From IMG/VR virus record IMGVR_UViG_3300030333_004126, positions 1 to 37,018 of that record: DNA of 37,018 bases; one strand, 5' to 3'. The translations under genes were made by a program, and so were the position numbers. Of this stretch, positions 1 to 7,062 are shown piece after piece (the stretch's first letter is position 1; every line of letters starts with the position of its first letter). Origin of the DNA: a virus. The notes below the pieces were generated by a model that saw nothing but the letters and a program-made list of their open reading frames with translations, did not search any database and was not told the DNA's origin.

Positions 1-2763
1 GCATATATGGTGCCATTCATTATCGTTTAAATCTGTAGTATGATAAGCTGAATAATGATTACTCCCATCCCCAACAACAAAATATCCGTCCTGACCAGCA
101 GATATTCTTAAATGACATCCAAGATTTTGATAACCTGAATGTTGACAAGTAACTATAAAACCGCCTTCACCAGTTTGTTCTGTTTTAATCCAGGCCTCCA
201 TCGAAATATGACCTGTACCAAAATTAAAATCATCTGAATTATTATGACAACGAGCTTCAGATGTGAGTACATCAGGAGTTGCATTGTATCCTATAAAATC
301 TAAATTTAAACTATTAGTATCTCTTTGCCTATTCATTAAAAACCCTTGTGAATCTCTTGAACTATCTACACCTGCTGTAATAAGCATTGTTTCTGTAATA
401 CTGTTTGGTGTACCATCTCTATCATTATCTGTTAAATCTTGCCATGTAGCAAGTCCATTATTTCTCCAATAACCTATCAAATTACTAGAAGCGCTATGAG
501 TTGTAGCATCAAGAGCTAAACCGTCGTTATATAATTCTGTAATTTCTGCTTGAGATAATTCTTTATTCCATATACAAGATTCTGTTATTGCTCCATCAGA
601 ATAGTTAGCGCCATTTAAACTTGCTCCTATAGTAACGACACCATCTTTGTTTTCCATAGCTGTATAAGAACCACTGGTTGTATTGTAGTCATCAACACGT
701 TCCCCATTTACATACAACTTTAATCCAGCATCTGCATCAGCTTCATTTCCATCATAAGTTGCTGCTACATGCGCCCATTTTCCTGTATGTGGCCAAGTAT
801 CGTTTTGATATCTTCCTTGGTTTGCACCAGAACTATTATCAAGAACTAACATAGCTAGCCTATCATTTTGGTCGATATAAAGAAGCCATTCTCTATGTGA
901 ACTACTATTTTTACCCATAATAGGAAAATGTGTAGCTTCATTAACAAATATCCATGAAGATAAACTAAATGCGCTATCATTAATTCCATCACCAAAACTA
1001 AAATCATTATGGTCTGCTATTGATACATAATCAGCTGCCCCATCAAACCAAGCTAATTGGTTGTATGATTGTAATGCTGTTTGAGGTATATTAAGCTGTT
1101 GGTCTGAATCTGTCCAACCTGTTGCTGTACCTACTTCCTTTAAACTAAAATTATCAAAATAAACTGTAAATGCACTACTCGTAGTTGCATTAATCATTAT
1201 TTTAGCGTGGTTTGTAGTTCCATTATATATAAAATCCACATAGTCTGTTGCAGCAGCTTTAGTTGCTGTATAAGTTTTCTCACTATTAGTGTCCCTAGTA
1301 TTACTTGTATTTGCCATGCCTACAGATAATGTTCCAGAAGTATAAGCAGATATATGGATAGAATAACTTAATCTATAAGTTCTACCAGGCACCATACCTG
1401 TTTCAAATTCAGCACCATCAAGATAAGCTCCTTTATTATTAGAAGCATCACTTGTTACAGCTAAATGTAAGTAGTTATCTGTGAAATAATCTCCTTCTGT
1501 AGCCCCTGAAGAAGCTGATTCATTGTAAGTAGTCCAAGCAGCACCCATCGCCCTATTTGTCCAATTACTAGAAGAACTGAAATCTCTATTTTCAGTATCA
1601 GTTATTAATTCATCACCAAAAAATACAGTTGTTGCGTTGTTTTTATCGTTAACAACTTTAACAGACACATTATCAAAAGTAATATCATTTGCTGCACCAG
1701 TATCTCCCCTAACTACTTTAAAATCACCGTGACTTGCTGTAAAATATCCAGTAAATGTTCCAGTTTCTCCTTCTTGAGTTATCATTATTTGTGTACTACC
1801 ATGCATAAGTTTTATTCTTCCATCAGCAGATTCGGTTACTTCAAATGAATATTTATAAGTTTTACCGCTTGTAAGTATTGATTGTTTAATAGTTGTAGCA
1901 GTACCATCATTCGTTACAAGTCTACATTTGTTATTAGAAATTGAAAAATAATGAGTAGAATTATGAGTATCTGCACTAGTCCATCCAGCTAAAGCACCAC
2001 CTGTAGCTGTTGTAGTAACTGAATTATCACTAAAATCACCATTAGTAATAAGCTCAGGACCTAAACCTGTATTAGAAGCATCAAGTATATAAGACTGATT
2101 GCCTCTATGGCCCTCATTCATTGGAAACCATAATTTAAGATTAGAGTTAGTTAGTGATGAACCACCTCTATTTAATGCTAATTGTTCTGGATTAAGATAA
2201 TCATACATAACATCATCAGCTGAAAAAGCTGCATCCCAAAACTGCATATCAGATAATTTACCATCCCACATTCTTCCTCGATTAACTAATGAACCAATAG
2301 TTTGAACTTTCAAATGGTCAACTGAAGTAGAAACAGTATCTGTACCATCTGCGACTCCGTTTTGATAAAATGTTATATTTCCACTACCATCATAAGTAAA
2401 AACAACTCTTTTCCATATATTCTTTTTTAAACTTGTATTACTTGAACTATAACTTCCATCGTATACAACTAGTTTTCCAGTTGTACCTATCCCTATATAC
2501 TGTGATAAAAGAGAATTAGAGTAATCATTATTACTAAATAAAACCATATTATTCGAAGATGGATAATCTACAACATAAGCCCATACAGCAACTGTCCAAG
2601 CTGATGTTGATATAGTTAGGTCACTGCCTAAAGTAAGATTATCTGCAACACCATCAAACTCTAATGCTCTACCTGAATATATTTGTGCGTGATTATTATT
2701 ACCAGAAGTATCTAATGCTCTAGCTCGTGTTGGTTTTTCTATTGTTTGTATTGTAGCTGCCAT
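1..2763 (-). CDS. Laminin-G/carbohydrate-binding adhesin, 3' end outside window
   Basis: A minus-strand frame is open for 921 codons from an ATG at 2763 to the window edge, so the C-terminus is missing. The start shares its A with the preceding gene's stop (TAATG), which suggests translational coupling. Seen in the translation: an N-terminal laminin-G/concanavalin-like domain (about residues 30-200), two jelly-roll modules that begin with ITNGDFSDN-like and ITDTENRDFSSS-like phrases (about 225-530), a second LamG domain (about 550-730, with KWAHVAATYDG and KLYVNGE) and a third that stops at the edge with NEWHHIC. Such domains bind glycans and are common in phage tail fibres and capsid decorations. 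A role in host-surface recognition is inferred from the domains and from the virion-gene neighbours; which virion part carries it is unknown. Confidence 0.85.
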   Translation of the reverse strand, partial: MAATIQTIEKPTRARALDTSGNNNHAQIYSGRALEFDGVADNLTLGSDLTISTSAWTVAVWAYVVDYPSSNNMVLFSNNDYSNSLLSQYIGIGTTGKLVVYDGSYSSSNTSLKKNIWKRVVFTYDGSGNITFYQNGVADGTDTVSTSVDHLKVQTIGSLVNRGRMWDGKLSDMQFWDAAFSADDVMYDYLNPEQLALNRGGSSLTNSNLKLWFPMNEGHRGNQSYILDASNTGLGPELITNGDFSDNSVTTTATGGALAGWTSADTHNSTHYFSISNNKCRLVTNDGTATTIKQSILTSGKTYKYSFEVTESADGRIKLMHGSTQIMITQEGETGTFTGYFTASHGDFKVVRGDTGAANDITFDNVSVKVVNDKNNATTVFFGDELITDTENRDFSSSSNWTNRAMGAAWTTYNESASSGATEGDYFTDNYLHLAVTSDASNNKGAYLDGAEFETGMVPGRTYRLSYSIHISAYTSGTLSVGMANTSNTRDTNSEKTYTATKAAATDYVDFIYNGTTNHAKIMINATTSSAFTVYFDNFSLKEVGTATGWTDSDQQLNIPQTALQSYNQLAWFDGAADYVSIADHNDFSFGDGINDSAFSLSSWIFVNEATHFPIMGKNSSSHREWLLYIDQNDRLAMLVLDNSSGANQGRYQNDTWPHTGKWAHVAATYDGNEADADAGLKLYVNGERVDDYNTTSGSYTAMENKDGVVTIGASLNGANYSDGAITESCIWNKELSQAEITELYNDGLALDATTHSASSNLIGYWRNNGLATWQDLTDNDRDGTPNSITETMLITAGVDSSRDSQGFLMNRQRDTNSLNLDFIGYNATPDVLTSEARCHNNSDDFNFGTGHISMEAWIKTEQTGEGGFIVTCQHSGYQNLGCHLRISAGQDGYFVVGDGSNHYSAYHTTDLNDNEWHHIC

Positions 2764-3518
2764 TATGATAGTGTCCCATTGTTTGAGCCATGTGAATCAT
2801 TAGCATCTGCACTAAGATTCCACCATGATACTAAGTTTGTTTTTTCGCTGTCTGTTAGTCCAGCATAATTCTTATTCATTATAGATTTAATTTGTGCTTC
2901 TGTTAGTACTGAAGACCATATACCAACATTGCATATATACCCATCCCACATTTGGTCACCACCTGTATTTCCACCTATACGTAAAGCTTCACCTGAATCA
3001 TTTAAAGCGCCTGTAATACCACCAGTATCAGTACCATCATGAGCTCCGTCTACATATATTTTACCAGTTCCATTAGAAGAATTGTAATTAAATGCAACAT
3101 GATACCATTTATTGTAATCTGTATATGTTGAATCTGATTGTATAAGGTCATGGTCTGTTCCATTAGCAGATACTCTTGCAGAAAATCTATTAGTACCCTT
3201 AACATATCTAAAGTTCCAACCTTTATCAGTACCACCACCATCAGTCCCATCATTATCTATAACTCTAGGATAAGTATCTGTTGGAGCTTCTCCAGGAAGC
3301 TTAACCCAAGCACTTACTGTTATAGAAGAAGGAGTTAAATTTGAATTGTGCGCTACCGATATATAATCATCACTACCATCAAATAAAGCAGCACCATCAC
3401 TTAAAGGTACAACACTGCCTGCATTATAATTATGCTTTAATACGAGGTTTTCTGTTATTATACCAGGTGTTATAAGACCTGAATTGGTCGATTTATTGCC
3501 TAATCCTAATCTAGGCAT
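2763..3518 (-). CDS. Single-domain laminin-G-like virion protein
   Basis: This 251-residue protein consists of a short N-terminal segment and one LamG/concanavalin A-like domain (about residues 45-235). Diagnostic phrases are DDYISVAHNSNL, ITVSAWVKL, KWYHVAFNYNS, KIYVDG and the closing LVSWWNL. The start has an AGGAT Shine-Dalgarno (SD) site, and the stop overlaps the ATG of the larger LamG gene downstream (TAATG). The N-terminus (PRLGLGNKS) has no signal peptide, as expected for a phage structural protein. A glycan-binding fibre or decoration protein is the likeliest role. It may work with the larger LamG protein, because the two are co-translated and share fold and style. Confidence 0.8.
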   Translation of the reverse strand: MPRLGLGNKSTNSGLITPGIITENLVLKHNYNAGSVVPLSDGAALFDGSDDYISVAHNSNLTPSSITVSAWVKLPGEAPTDTYPRVIDNDGTDGGGTDKGWNFRYVKGTNRFSARVSANGTDHDLIQSDSTYTDYNKWYHVAFNYNSSNGTGKIYVDGAHDGTDTGGITGALNDSGEALRIGGNTGGDQMWDGYICNVGIWSSVLTEAQIKSIMNKNYAGLTDSEKTNLVSWWNLSADANDSHGSNNGTLS

Positions 3519-3521
3519 GAA

Positions 3522-3917
3522 TTATCCTATATAAGCTACACAACTACCAGTAGCTACATCTATTTCTTTCCATCTACCATAAATAGTCATTCCAGAAGGA
3601 AAAATTACCGAATCAACTGCTTTTCCACCAGAACCTAGTGTAGAAGTTTCTGAACTAGCTGCTGCATCATGAGCTGCTGTCTCTGTATTTATAAACTTAT
3701 TCGCATCTTCTGCTACTAAACCTCCTGTACTATCAAAAGTACAGTCAGTAACCATAGTAATAGCTACAAATGTTTGATTTAATGGTGGTACAATAGCATC
3801 ATTAGATGCTGCAGTGTATACGCTACCAGCCTGTCCTAGAGGAGCAAAAGGGTTAATAGGCCCTTGTCTTTCCTGTGTTTGAACCACTCCAGCTGTCGTT
3901 ATCTTTAAATCACTCAT
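3522..3917 (-). CDS. Small virion-type protein, first gene of the minus-strand operon
   Basis: This is a 131-residue protein without a recognised domain. It is rich in Ala, Ser, Thr and Gly and has beta-prone stretches (TFVAITMVTDCTFDSTGGL, VDSVIFPSGMTIYGRW). The start has a strong GGGGAAG SD site. The C-terminal part (FPSGMTIYGRWKEIDVATGSCVAYIG) resembles small capsid or decoration proteins that occur beside major structural genes in marine phages, but this is a resemblance in style only. It is the most upstream minus-strand gene in the window, directly behind the promoter candidate at 3959-3987 and 4 bases before the LamG gene. A structural role is inferred from that position. Confidence 0.65.
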   Translation of the reverse strand: MSDLKITTAGVVQTQERQGPINPFAPLGQAGSVYTAASNDAIVPPLNQTFVAITMVTDCTFDSTGGLVAEDANKFINTETAAHDAAASSETSTLGSGGKAVDSVIFPSGMTIYGRWKEIDVATGSCVAYIG

Positions 3918-3958
3918 ATCTTCCCCAATTGTTAAAATTATATAATTTTTATCAACTT

Positions 3959-3987
3959 AATATAGTATATATAACTATAAAATCCAA
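3959..3987 (-). promoter_or_regulatory. Promoter candidate for the left minus-strand operon
   Basis: On the minus strand TTGGAT (3982-3987) and TATATT (3959-3964) are separated by exactly 17 bases, and the -10-like box lies about 41 bases upstream of the ATG at 3917. The same pair with the same spacing (TTGGAA, 17 bases, TATATT) recurs at 27866-27894 before another minus-strand gene. Both resemble sigma-70 promoters. In such AT-rich DNA chance matches are common, so the repetition is the main support. Confidence 0.4.
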
Positions 3988-4283
3988 ACTATTTTATCAA
4001 TTAGGGGTAATACACTTCATTATCGCTGTACTCGCTAAAATGTTTATTAAAGGATAACTATATGTTGATTGTGCAGTCACAAACCCGATGAACTAGCCTA
4101 GTTACCCTAGGAGAGGTACGAATTTAAGGGTTTTTGGGGGTAAAAAGCAAGTGTTTTGGATAAAAAAATTAAAAAATTTTTGCAGAACACAGCTTTTATG
4201 AAGGGAATCTTAAATAAAGATGGATAGCAAAAAGGTTGATTTTCAAAAAAATAGCACGAGAATGCGTGTGGGAGAGATATATA
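3988..4283. other. Divergent intergenic region with small hairpins and A/T tracts
   Basis: No credible gene is seen here. The region separates the divergent operons. It holds short perfect hairpins: TTGTG/CACAA with a 4-base loop at 4069-4082, and AACTA/TAGTT with a 3-base loop at 4091-4103. The second has a competing pairing, CCTAG/CTAGG, at 4097-4111. A T/G-rich run (about 4126-4141) and an A/T-only run (about 4161-4183) follow. This could be a control or replication region, because it combines small hairpins with easily melted DNA, but no known origin or promoter was recognised. Confidence 0.4.
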
Positions 4284-4429
4284 GCACCGTACCCCGTTGA
4301 AATTACGCCTGTGGGTGCAACATCTCGTTGAAAACTCACTGTGTTGTCACTCTTGTGTGAGTTTATCATCGAGATAACCGTGTTGCACCATCACAGTGTG
4401 CGTAATTTGTTTTCAACGTGGTACAGTGC
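4284..4429 (+). ncRNA. Large rod-like inverted repeat, possible structured RNA or origin
   Basis: The two halves pair almost end to end. Segments, outside to inside: GCAC 4284-4287 with GTGC 4426-4429; GTACC 4289-4293 with GGTAC 4420-4424; CGTTGAA 4295-4301 with TTCAACG 4412-4418; ATTACGC 4302-4308 with GCGTAAT 4400-4406; CTGTG 4309-4313 with CACAG 4392-4396; GGTGCAAC 4314-4321 with GTTGCACC 4382-4389; ATCTCG 4322-4327 with CGAGAT 4370-4375; AAACTCAC 4332-4339 with GTGAGTTT 4357-4364. That gives about 50 base pairs broken by small bulges around a 17-base loop. It lies about 80 bases before the first early gene. It could be a leader RNA, a separate small RNA, an origin cruciform or a promoter element. 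The strand is assigned from the downstream operon. Confidence 0.6.
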
Positions 4430-4507
4430 ACCCCCGCACATCTTGCGATGTGAAAACATTGCTTAAATTAAACAATTAATTATTTAATAATATAAAGGAC
4501 ACATATT

Positions 4508-4789
4508 ATGAAACAAGTAATGGATTTAATTAAATCAATGTTAACACCTAATAAAGACGGTGTATATAGTATTGTTGAAGCCAAAAACAAAAACGGCTTC
4601 AACTGCTACGATATAAACCTTAGTTTATTAGATGTTCAGGCTATCAATGATTGCCTTCTAGAAAACGGTTTCACCGAACTAGAAGCCACTCATTTTAAAC
4701 CTGAAAAATATGGTGATACTCACCGTCTATTCGTTGGAAAAAAGCCCCAACGAAAAGAAGCCGATGTATCATCCTATTTTCAGGCTTAA
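4508..4789 (+). CDS. Small early protein of unknown function
   Basis: First plus-strand gene, 93 residues, with an AAAGGA SD site ahead of the ATG. It is mixed alpha/beta with no recognised motif, transmembrane segment or cysteine cluster. The middle (YDINLSLLDVQAINDCLLENGF) suggests a strand followed by an amphipathic helix, and the C-terminus is basic then acidic. It stands alone between the rod-like repeat and a factor-independent terminator at 4811, so it is probably transcribed as its own short unit. First-expressed phage genes often encode host-takeover proteins, but nothing in the sequence specifies a role. Confidence 0.65.
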   Translation: MKQVMDLIKSMLTPNKDGVYSIVEAKNKNGFNCYDINLSLLDVQAINDCLLENGFTELEATHFKPEKYGDTHRLFVGKKPQRKEADVSSYFQA

Positions 4790-4810
4790 GCCTAATTGAT
4801 AAAATTAAAG

Positions 4811-4846
4811 TAAGGCCTCACTTATGTGAGGTCTTATCTTTATATA
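4811..4846 (+). terminator. Rho-independent terminator
   Basis: TAAGGCCTCAC (4811-4821) and GTGAGGTCTTA (4826-4836) form an 11-bp stem with one G-U pair and a TTAT loop, followed by the T-rich run TCTTTATAT. It lies 22 bases after the stop of the 93-residue early gene and separates it from the next gene. Confidence 0.75.
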
Positions 4847-4918
4847 TATGTAACTAAACAGTGGTATTTTATATATTACTACACATAAACGCCTAAACAG
4901 GCAGAAAAGGATAAGTAA

Positions 4919-5734
4919 ATGAAGTATGTATACATTATGTTAAAACCAGTAAGATATTGCCTAAATACTATGGTATATCTTATTAAACTACCATTTAAAA
5001 CAATAAGATTATTAGGCAGGGCAGTGTTTTATCGCAAAGCCAAGCCAAGACGCAGGTTTAAACATTATAAACCTAGCAAACATAAGCATGATAACTATCA
5101 GTCTCAAATAGATATGTTAGCACGCAAGATAAATGAGTTATTGCTAAATGATGAGGCTTATAATAAACAGTTCAATAGGTTTGAAAGTTCTGTTGAAGAG
5201 AGAATAACTAAGTTCTTTAAATTGAATACTACTATGGTTGATAAAATCAAATCTATTGAAAATAGAATAACTGAATCATTTAAAATAGATATTTCTACTG
5301 ATAAACAGTTAGATAAACTTGAGAAGAAATACGAACATATACTAGGATGTTGGAATGTATATGGTGATAGTATTGAATCTCTTGAGGCAAAGGTTAATAA
5401 AATGTTATCAGAGAATAGCAAATTAACCTTTAAGCCTCTTACTAAGGAAGAAGAGGTATCATTAGAGATAGCCAAAGGTGAGTGTATTTGGGACGATAGG
5501 ACAAGAGATTATCCTGATGAACCAGACTTTCAGGCTGAGAAAAAGGCTATGGATAAACAAATAGCTAAGGTTAAGAAGCGTGATGAAGAATTTGAAGCAA
5601 ATTTGTCTAAAAATGATAAAATAAGGCTAAATAATATGTCATCATCTACAGATGTATCTAAATTTAACCTAAATCCTGAAGATGATGAAGAGTGGGAACC
5701 AATCACCAATAAATGGTTAAATGATAAGGCATAG
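4919..5734 (+). CDS. Putative membrane-anchored coiled-coil protein
   Basis: 271 residues with an AAAAGGA SD site. The N-terminus (about residues 1-36) is hydrophobic and aromatic (YVYIMLKPVRYCLNTMVYLIKLPF) and is followed by a strongly basic stretch KAKPRRRFKHYKPSKHKH. That pattern is compatible with an inner-membrane anchor with positive charges inside. Residues 60-170 have heptad-like hydrophobic spacing typical of a coiled coil. The C-terminal part is acidic (PDEPDFQ, NPEDDEEWEP). No enzyme motif was recognised. It follows a terminator, so it probably has its own promoter, and the structured element at 5738 begins 4 bases after its stop. The function is unknown. Confidence 0.65.
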   Translation: MKYVYIMLKPVRYCLNTMVYLIKLPFKTIRLLGRAVFYRKAKPRRRFKHYKPSKHKHDNYQSQIDMLARKINELLLNDEAYNKQFNRFESSVEERITKFFKLNTTMVDKIKSIENRITESFKIDISTDKQLDKLEKKYEHILGCWNVYGDSIESLEAKVNKMLSENSKLTFKPLTKEEEVSLEIAKGECIWDDRTRDYPDEPDFQAEKKAMDKQIAKVKKRDEEFEANLSKNDKIRLNNMSSSTDVSKFNLNPEDDEEWEPITNKWLNDKA

Positions 5735-5737
5735 GTG

Positions 5738-5817
5738 TCTTCTTAGATATAAATCACAGTTAATTCGTTGGGCTACCATTAGGTGGCCTGACGAACCTGT
5801 GAGTAAATTTAAGAAGA
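5738..5817 (+). ncRNA. Nested four-stem hairpin between genes
   Basis: Four stems lie inside one another: TCTTCTTA 5738-5745 with TAAGAAGA 5810-5817; CACAG 5755-5759 with CTGTG 5797-5801; TTCGT 5764-5768 with ACGAA 5791-5795; GGCTACC 5771-5777 with GGTGGCC 5782-5788 (one G-U) around the loop ATTA. This gives 25 base pairs in 80 bases, filling the gap between two genes exactly. No T-run follows, so it is not a classical terminator. An RNase III site, stabilising element or small RNA is possible. Confidence 0.55.
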
Positions 5818-5876
5818 TGAGTAAAAAACAATTATATTGGTTGTGGTATAATAAATCAAAGCACAAGGAGGCTTAA
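5817..5876 (+). CDS. Possible 19-residue leader peptide
   Basis: A short frame from ATG 5817 to TAA 5874-5876 encodes MSKKQLYWLWYNKSKHKEA. Its start lies at the last base of the nested hairpin and has no clear SD site. Its 3' end contains the AAGGAGG SD site of the next gene, whose ATG follows the stop directly. It may be a coupled leader peptide, or merely an open stretch in front of that gene. Confidence 0.25.
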   Translation: MSKKQLYWLWYNKSKHKEA

Positions 5877-5978
5877 ATGAGAGAAGTTACTGAACTTATA
5901 ATTTATGGCATCTCTACAACGTTACTTATAGTAGCGGCTATTTGGGTAGTATGTTATATACTAATGGCGTGTTCATAA
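5877..5978 (+). CDS. 33-residue single-pass membrane peptide
   Basis: ATG 5877 to TAA 5976-5978 encodes a 33-residue peptide beginning MREVTELIIYGIS and continuing with a hydrophobic segment (TTLLIVAAIWVVCYILM) ending in CS. This is a clear single transmembrane helix with a short polar N-terminus. The start has a perfect AAGGAGG SD site, and the stop overlaps the ATG of the next gene (TAATG), both of which support genuine translation. A small membrane effector, for example for superinfection exclusion or lysis, is possible, but no family is recognised. Confidence 0.6.
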   Translation: MREVTELIIYGISTTLLIVAAIWVVCYILMACS

Positions 5979-6271
5979 TGGCACGCTCTAAAGAAGAATA
6001 CTATAATGCTCTGATTTGGCTAGAAGAAGCACATTGGGCTAAAACAGAGCATTATTATTCAGATAAAGAAGTAAATAAAAGGATAAAAGAAAAAGAACGC
6101 AAGAGATACGAAGAATTTATAAAACCATTTGAAAAATATGGTATGAAGTGGGAATTTGTGGAGGATAAACCTATCCCTCATCACAAAAGACCTAAATACC
6201 CACCTCTTGTGATAGAATATGATGGTCAGCACCCCGCTGATGAAATATTCTTTGGTAGAAAAAAAGAGTAG
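5978..6271 (+). CDS. Hypothetical charged early protein
   Basis: 97 residues. I chose ATG 5978 (MARSKEEYYNAL) because it shares the TAATG with the upstream membrane peptide. An in-frame start at 5942 exists but would overlap that gene by 37 bases without an SD site. The first 60 residues are helical and highly charged (KEVNKRIKEKERKRYEEF); the rest contains a proline-rich basic linker (PIPHHKRPKYPPL) and ends in a basic tail. No catalytic motif was seen. Probably a small early regulator or partner of the membrane peptide, inferred from the coupling only. Confidence 0.65.
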   Translation: MARSKEEYYNALIWLEEAHWAKTEHYYSDKEVNKRIKEKERKRYEEFIKPFEKYGMKWEFVEDKPIPHHKRPKYPPLVIEYDGQHPADEIFFGRKKE

Positions 6272-6475
6272 AGAGCGGTAACCGTGAGGTCCGCCAAGGG
6301 TTATTCAATAGTAGTTATATCCTTTCAACTATTGACAGGTAATTATGAAACGCCTGATTAAGGTCCTTTTTGATACTCGCTACATAAGGCTGTGCATTGG
6401 CTCTTCTTATTTGTTGCACACATTCTCATAGACTGATGCATAGCCTTTAAATTATTAAACCATAAGGAGAAATAA
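6272..6475 (+). other. Non-coding gap with several hairpins
   Basis: No gene is seen here. The gap contains GCGG/CCGC (within about 6275-6295), CAATAGT 6306-6312 with ACTATTG 6328-6334, CAGG/CCTG around 6335-6356, and the longer 6386-6447 stem listed separately. The stacked hairpins suggest a structured transcript leader for the zinc-ribbon gene at 6476. Confidence 0.45.
6386..6447 (+). promoter_or_regulatory. Long stem with a competing alternative hairpin
   Basis: AAGGCTGTGCAT (6386-6397) pairs with ATGCATAGCCTT (6436-6447) over 12 bases with one G-U. The same TGTGCA (6391-6396) can instead pair with TGCACA at 6415-6420 inside the loop, so two folds exclude each other. The element ends about 15 bases before the AAGGAG SD site of the next gene. 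That arrangement fits a regulatory switch or attenuator, though this is unproven. Confidence 0.35.
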
Positions 6476-6649
6476 ATGAAATGTTATTATTGTGGTAAAA
6501 AGAGAGAAACTATGTATATAAAGTTTTGTAATAAATGTAGTAAAAGTCTTCCTAAATCAAAACAAGAAGAATTATTAAAAGAAAAGATTAAACTTGGTCA
6601 AAAGATTAGAGATTATTTTAATAAAACAACCGAGGGAAATGGGAAGTGA
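6476..6649 (+). CDS. 57-residue zinc-ribbon protein
   Basis: ATG 6476 has a strong AAGGAG SD site. The protein begins MKCYYCGKKRE, and C3-x2-C6 with C18-x2-C21 form a textbook four-cysteine zinc ribbon. A lysine-rich amphipathic helix follows (about residues 29-50). Small zinc ribbons of this type usually bind nucleic acid or a protein partner such as a polymerase. The target here is unknown. It stands between two stretches of structured RNA, close to the Ubl cassette. Confidence 0.65.
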   Translation: MKCYYCGKKRETMYIKFCNKCSKSLPKSKQEELLKEKIKLGQKIRDYFNKTTEGNGK

Positions 6650-6690
6650 GGATATAGGATAGATATAGTCTATCGAGTAGGTTGTTTAAA

Positions 6691-6757
6691 TTGAGAGAGA
6701 TGTAAGTCCCGAGAAGACACTTAGCATATAATGCGATAACGTAGGCTTTCTCTCTCT
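6691..6757 (+). ncRNA. Stem-closed structured element A
   Basis: GAGAGAGA (about 6693-6700) pairs with the TCTCTCTC run ending at 6757 and closes about 48 bases. Inside are GTC/GAC with a 7-base loop (within the phrase AAGTCCCGAGAAGACAC) and the hairpin GCAT-ATA-ATGC at 6724-6734. It shares the phrase AAGTCC-(4)-AAGACA-(2)-TAGC with the element at 7318-7400. The region 6650-7062 has no convincing gene. Confidence 0.45.
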
Positions 6758-6768
6758 AAAAACCTGGC

Positions 6769-6823
6769 TGGCATACCCTGGGCGGAGGATTAATACACAT
6801 GTGGTCCAAAGCAATGTATGCCA
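6769..6823 (+). ncRNA. Stem-closed structured element B
   Basis: TGGCATAC (6769-6776) pairs perfectly with GTATGCCA (6816-6823), closing 39 bases that contain the palindrome CACATGTG. It lies directly between elements A and C with only a few bases between them, so the three form a tandem structured block. Confidence 0.4.
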
Positions 6824-6825
6824 AG

Positions 6826-6960
6826 AATTAAATGAGAGTCAAGATATTAGCCTCACGAAGTTGGGTGCGCACCTGAATACCAGTTGAGCATATTATTTTC
6901 AACTCTGGTCGTTTGTAAAACTAATCATACGTGGCGGATTAGCACGACTCTCATTAAATT
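6826..6960 (+). ncRNA. Cloverleaf-like structured element C
   Basis: AATTAAATGAGAGTC (6826-6840) pairs with GACTCTCATTAAATT (6946-6960) at 14 of 15 positions. The closed domain holds three further local pairings: the palindrome GGTGCGCACC (6864-6873), CCAGTTGA 6880-6887 with TCAA..CTGG 6899-6908, and CTAATC 6921-6926 with GATTAG 6937-6942. This gives a long closing stem with three arms. It is not a tRNA: the arms have the wrong sizes and there is no T-loop sequence. A further pairing (ACCAG/CTGGT, around 6970-6995) continues towards the Ubl gene. Confidence 0.5.
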
Positions 6961-7062
6961 AGGCGGACAAACCAGTTTGCCTCTAGGGTCTGGTAAGTTA
7001 ATAATTGGTGTTACTTATCAGGCCCGCTTTGTAATCAAAACACCAAAGAAAGGATGGCATAA

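Noticed and set aside
263-472. Short plus-strand frame antisense to the LamG gene
   Set aside because: It is a shadow of the open LamG frame; composition and ribosome site do not support it. The same holds for the other short antisense frames inside the large minus-strand genes.
3875-4057. 60-residue plus-strand frame at the divergent region
   Set aside because: It overlaps the start of the minus-strand 131-residue gene and its promoter candidate, and has no SD site.
4284-4429. Rho-independent terminator
   Set aside because: It is far too long, has no following T-run and is not placed after a gene.
6655-6675. AGATATAGTC resembling a group I intron core element
   Set aside because: The matching partner segments and a split gene are absent, and the phrase is part of a small AT-rich palindrome.
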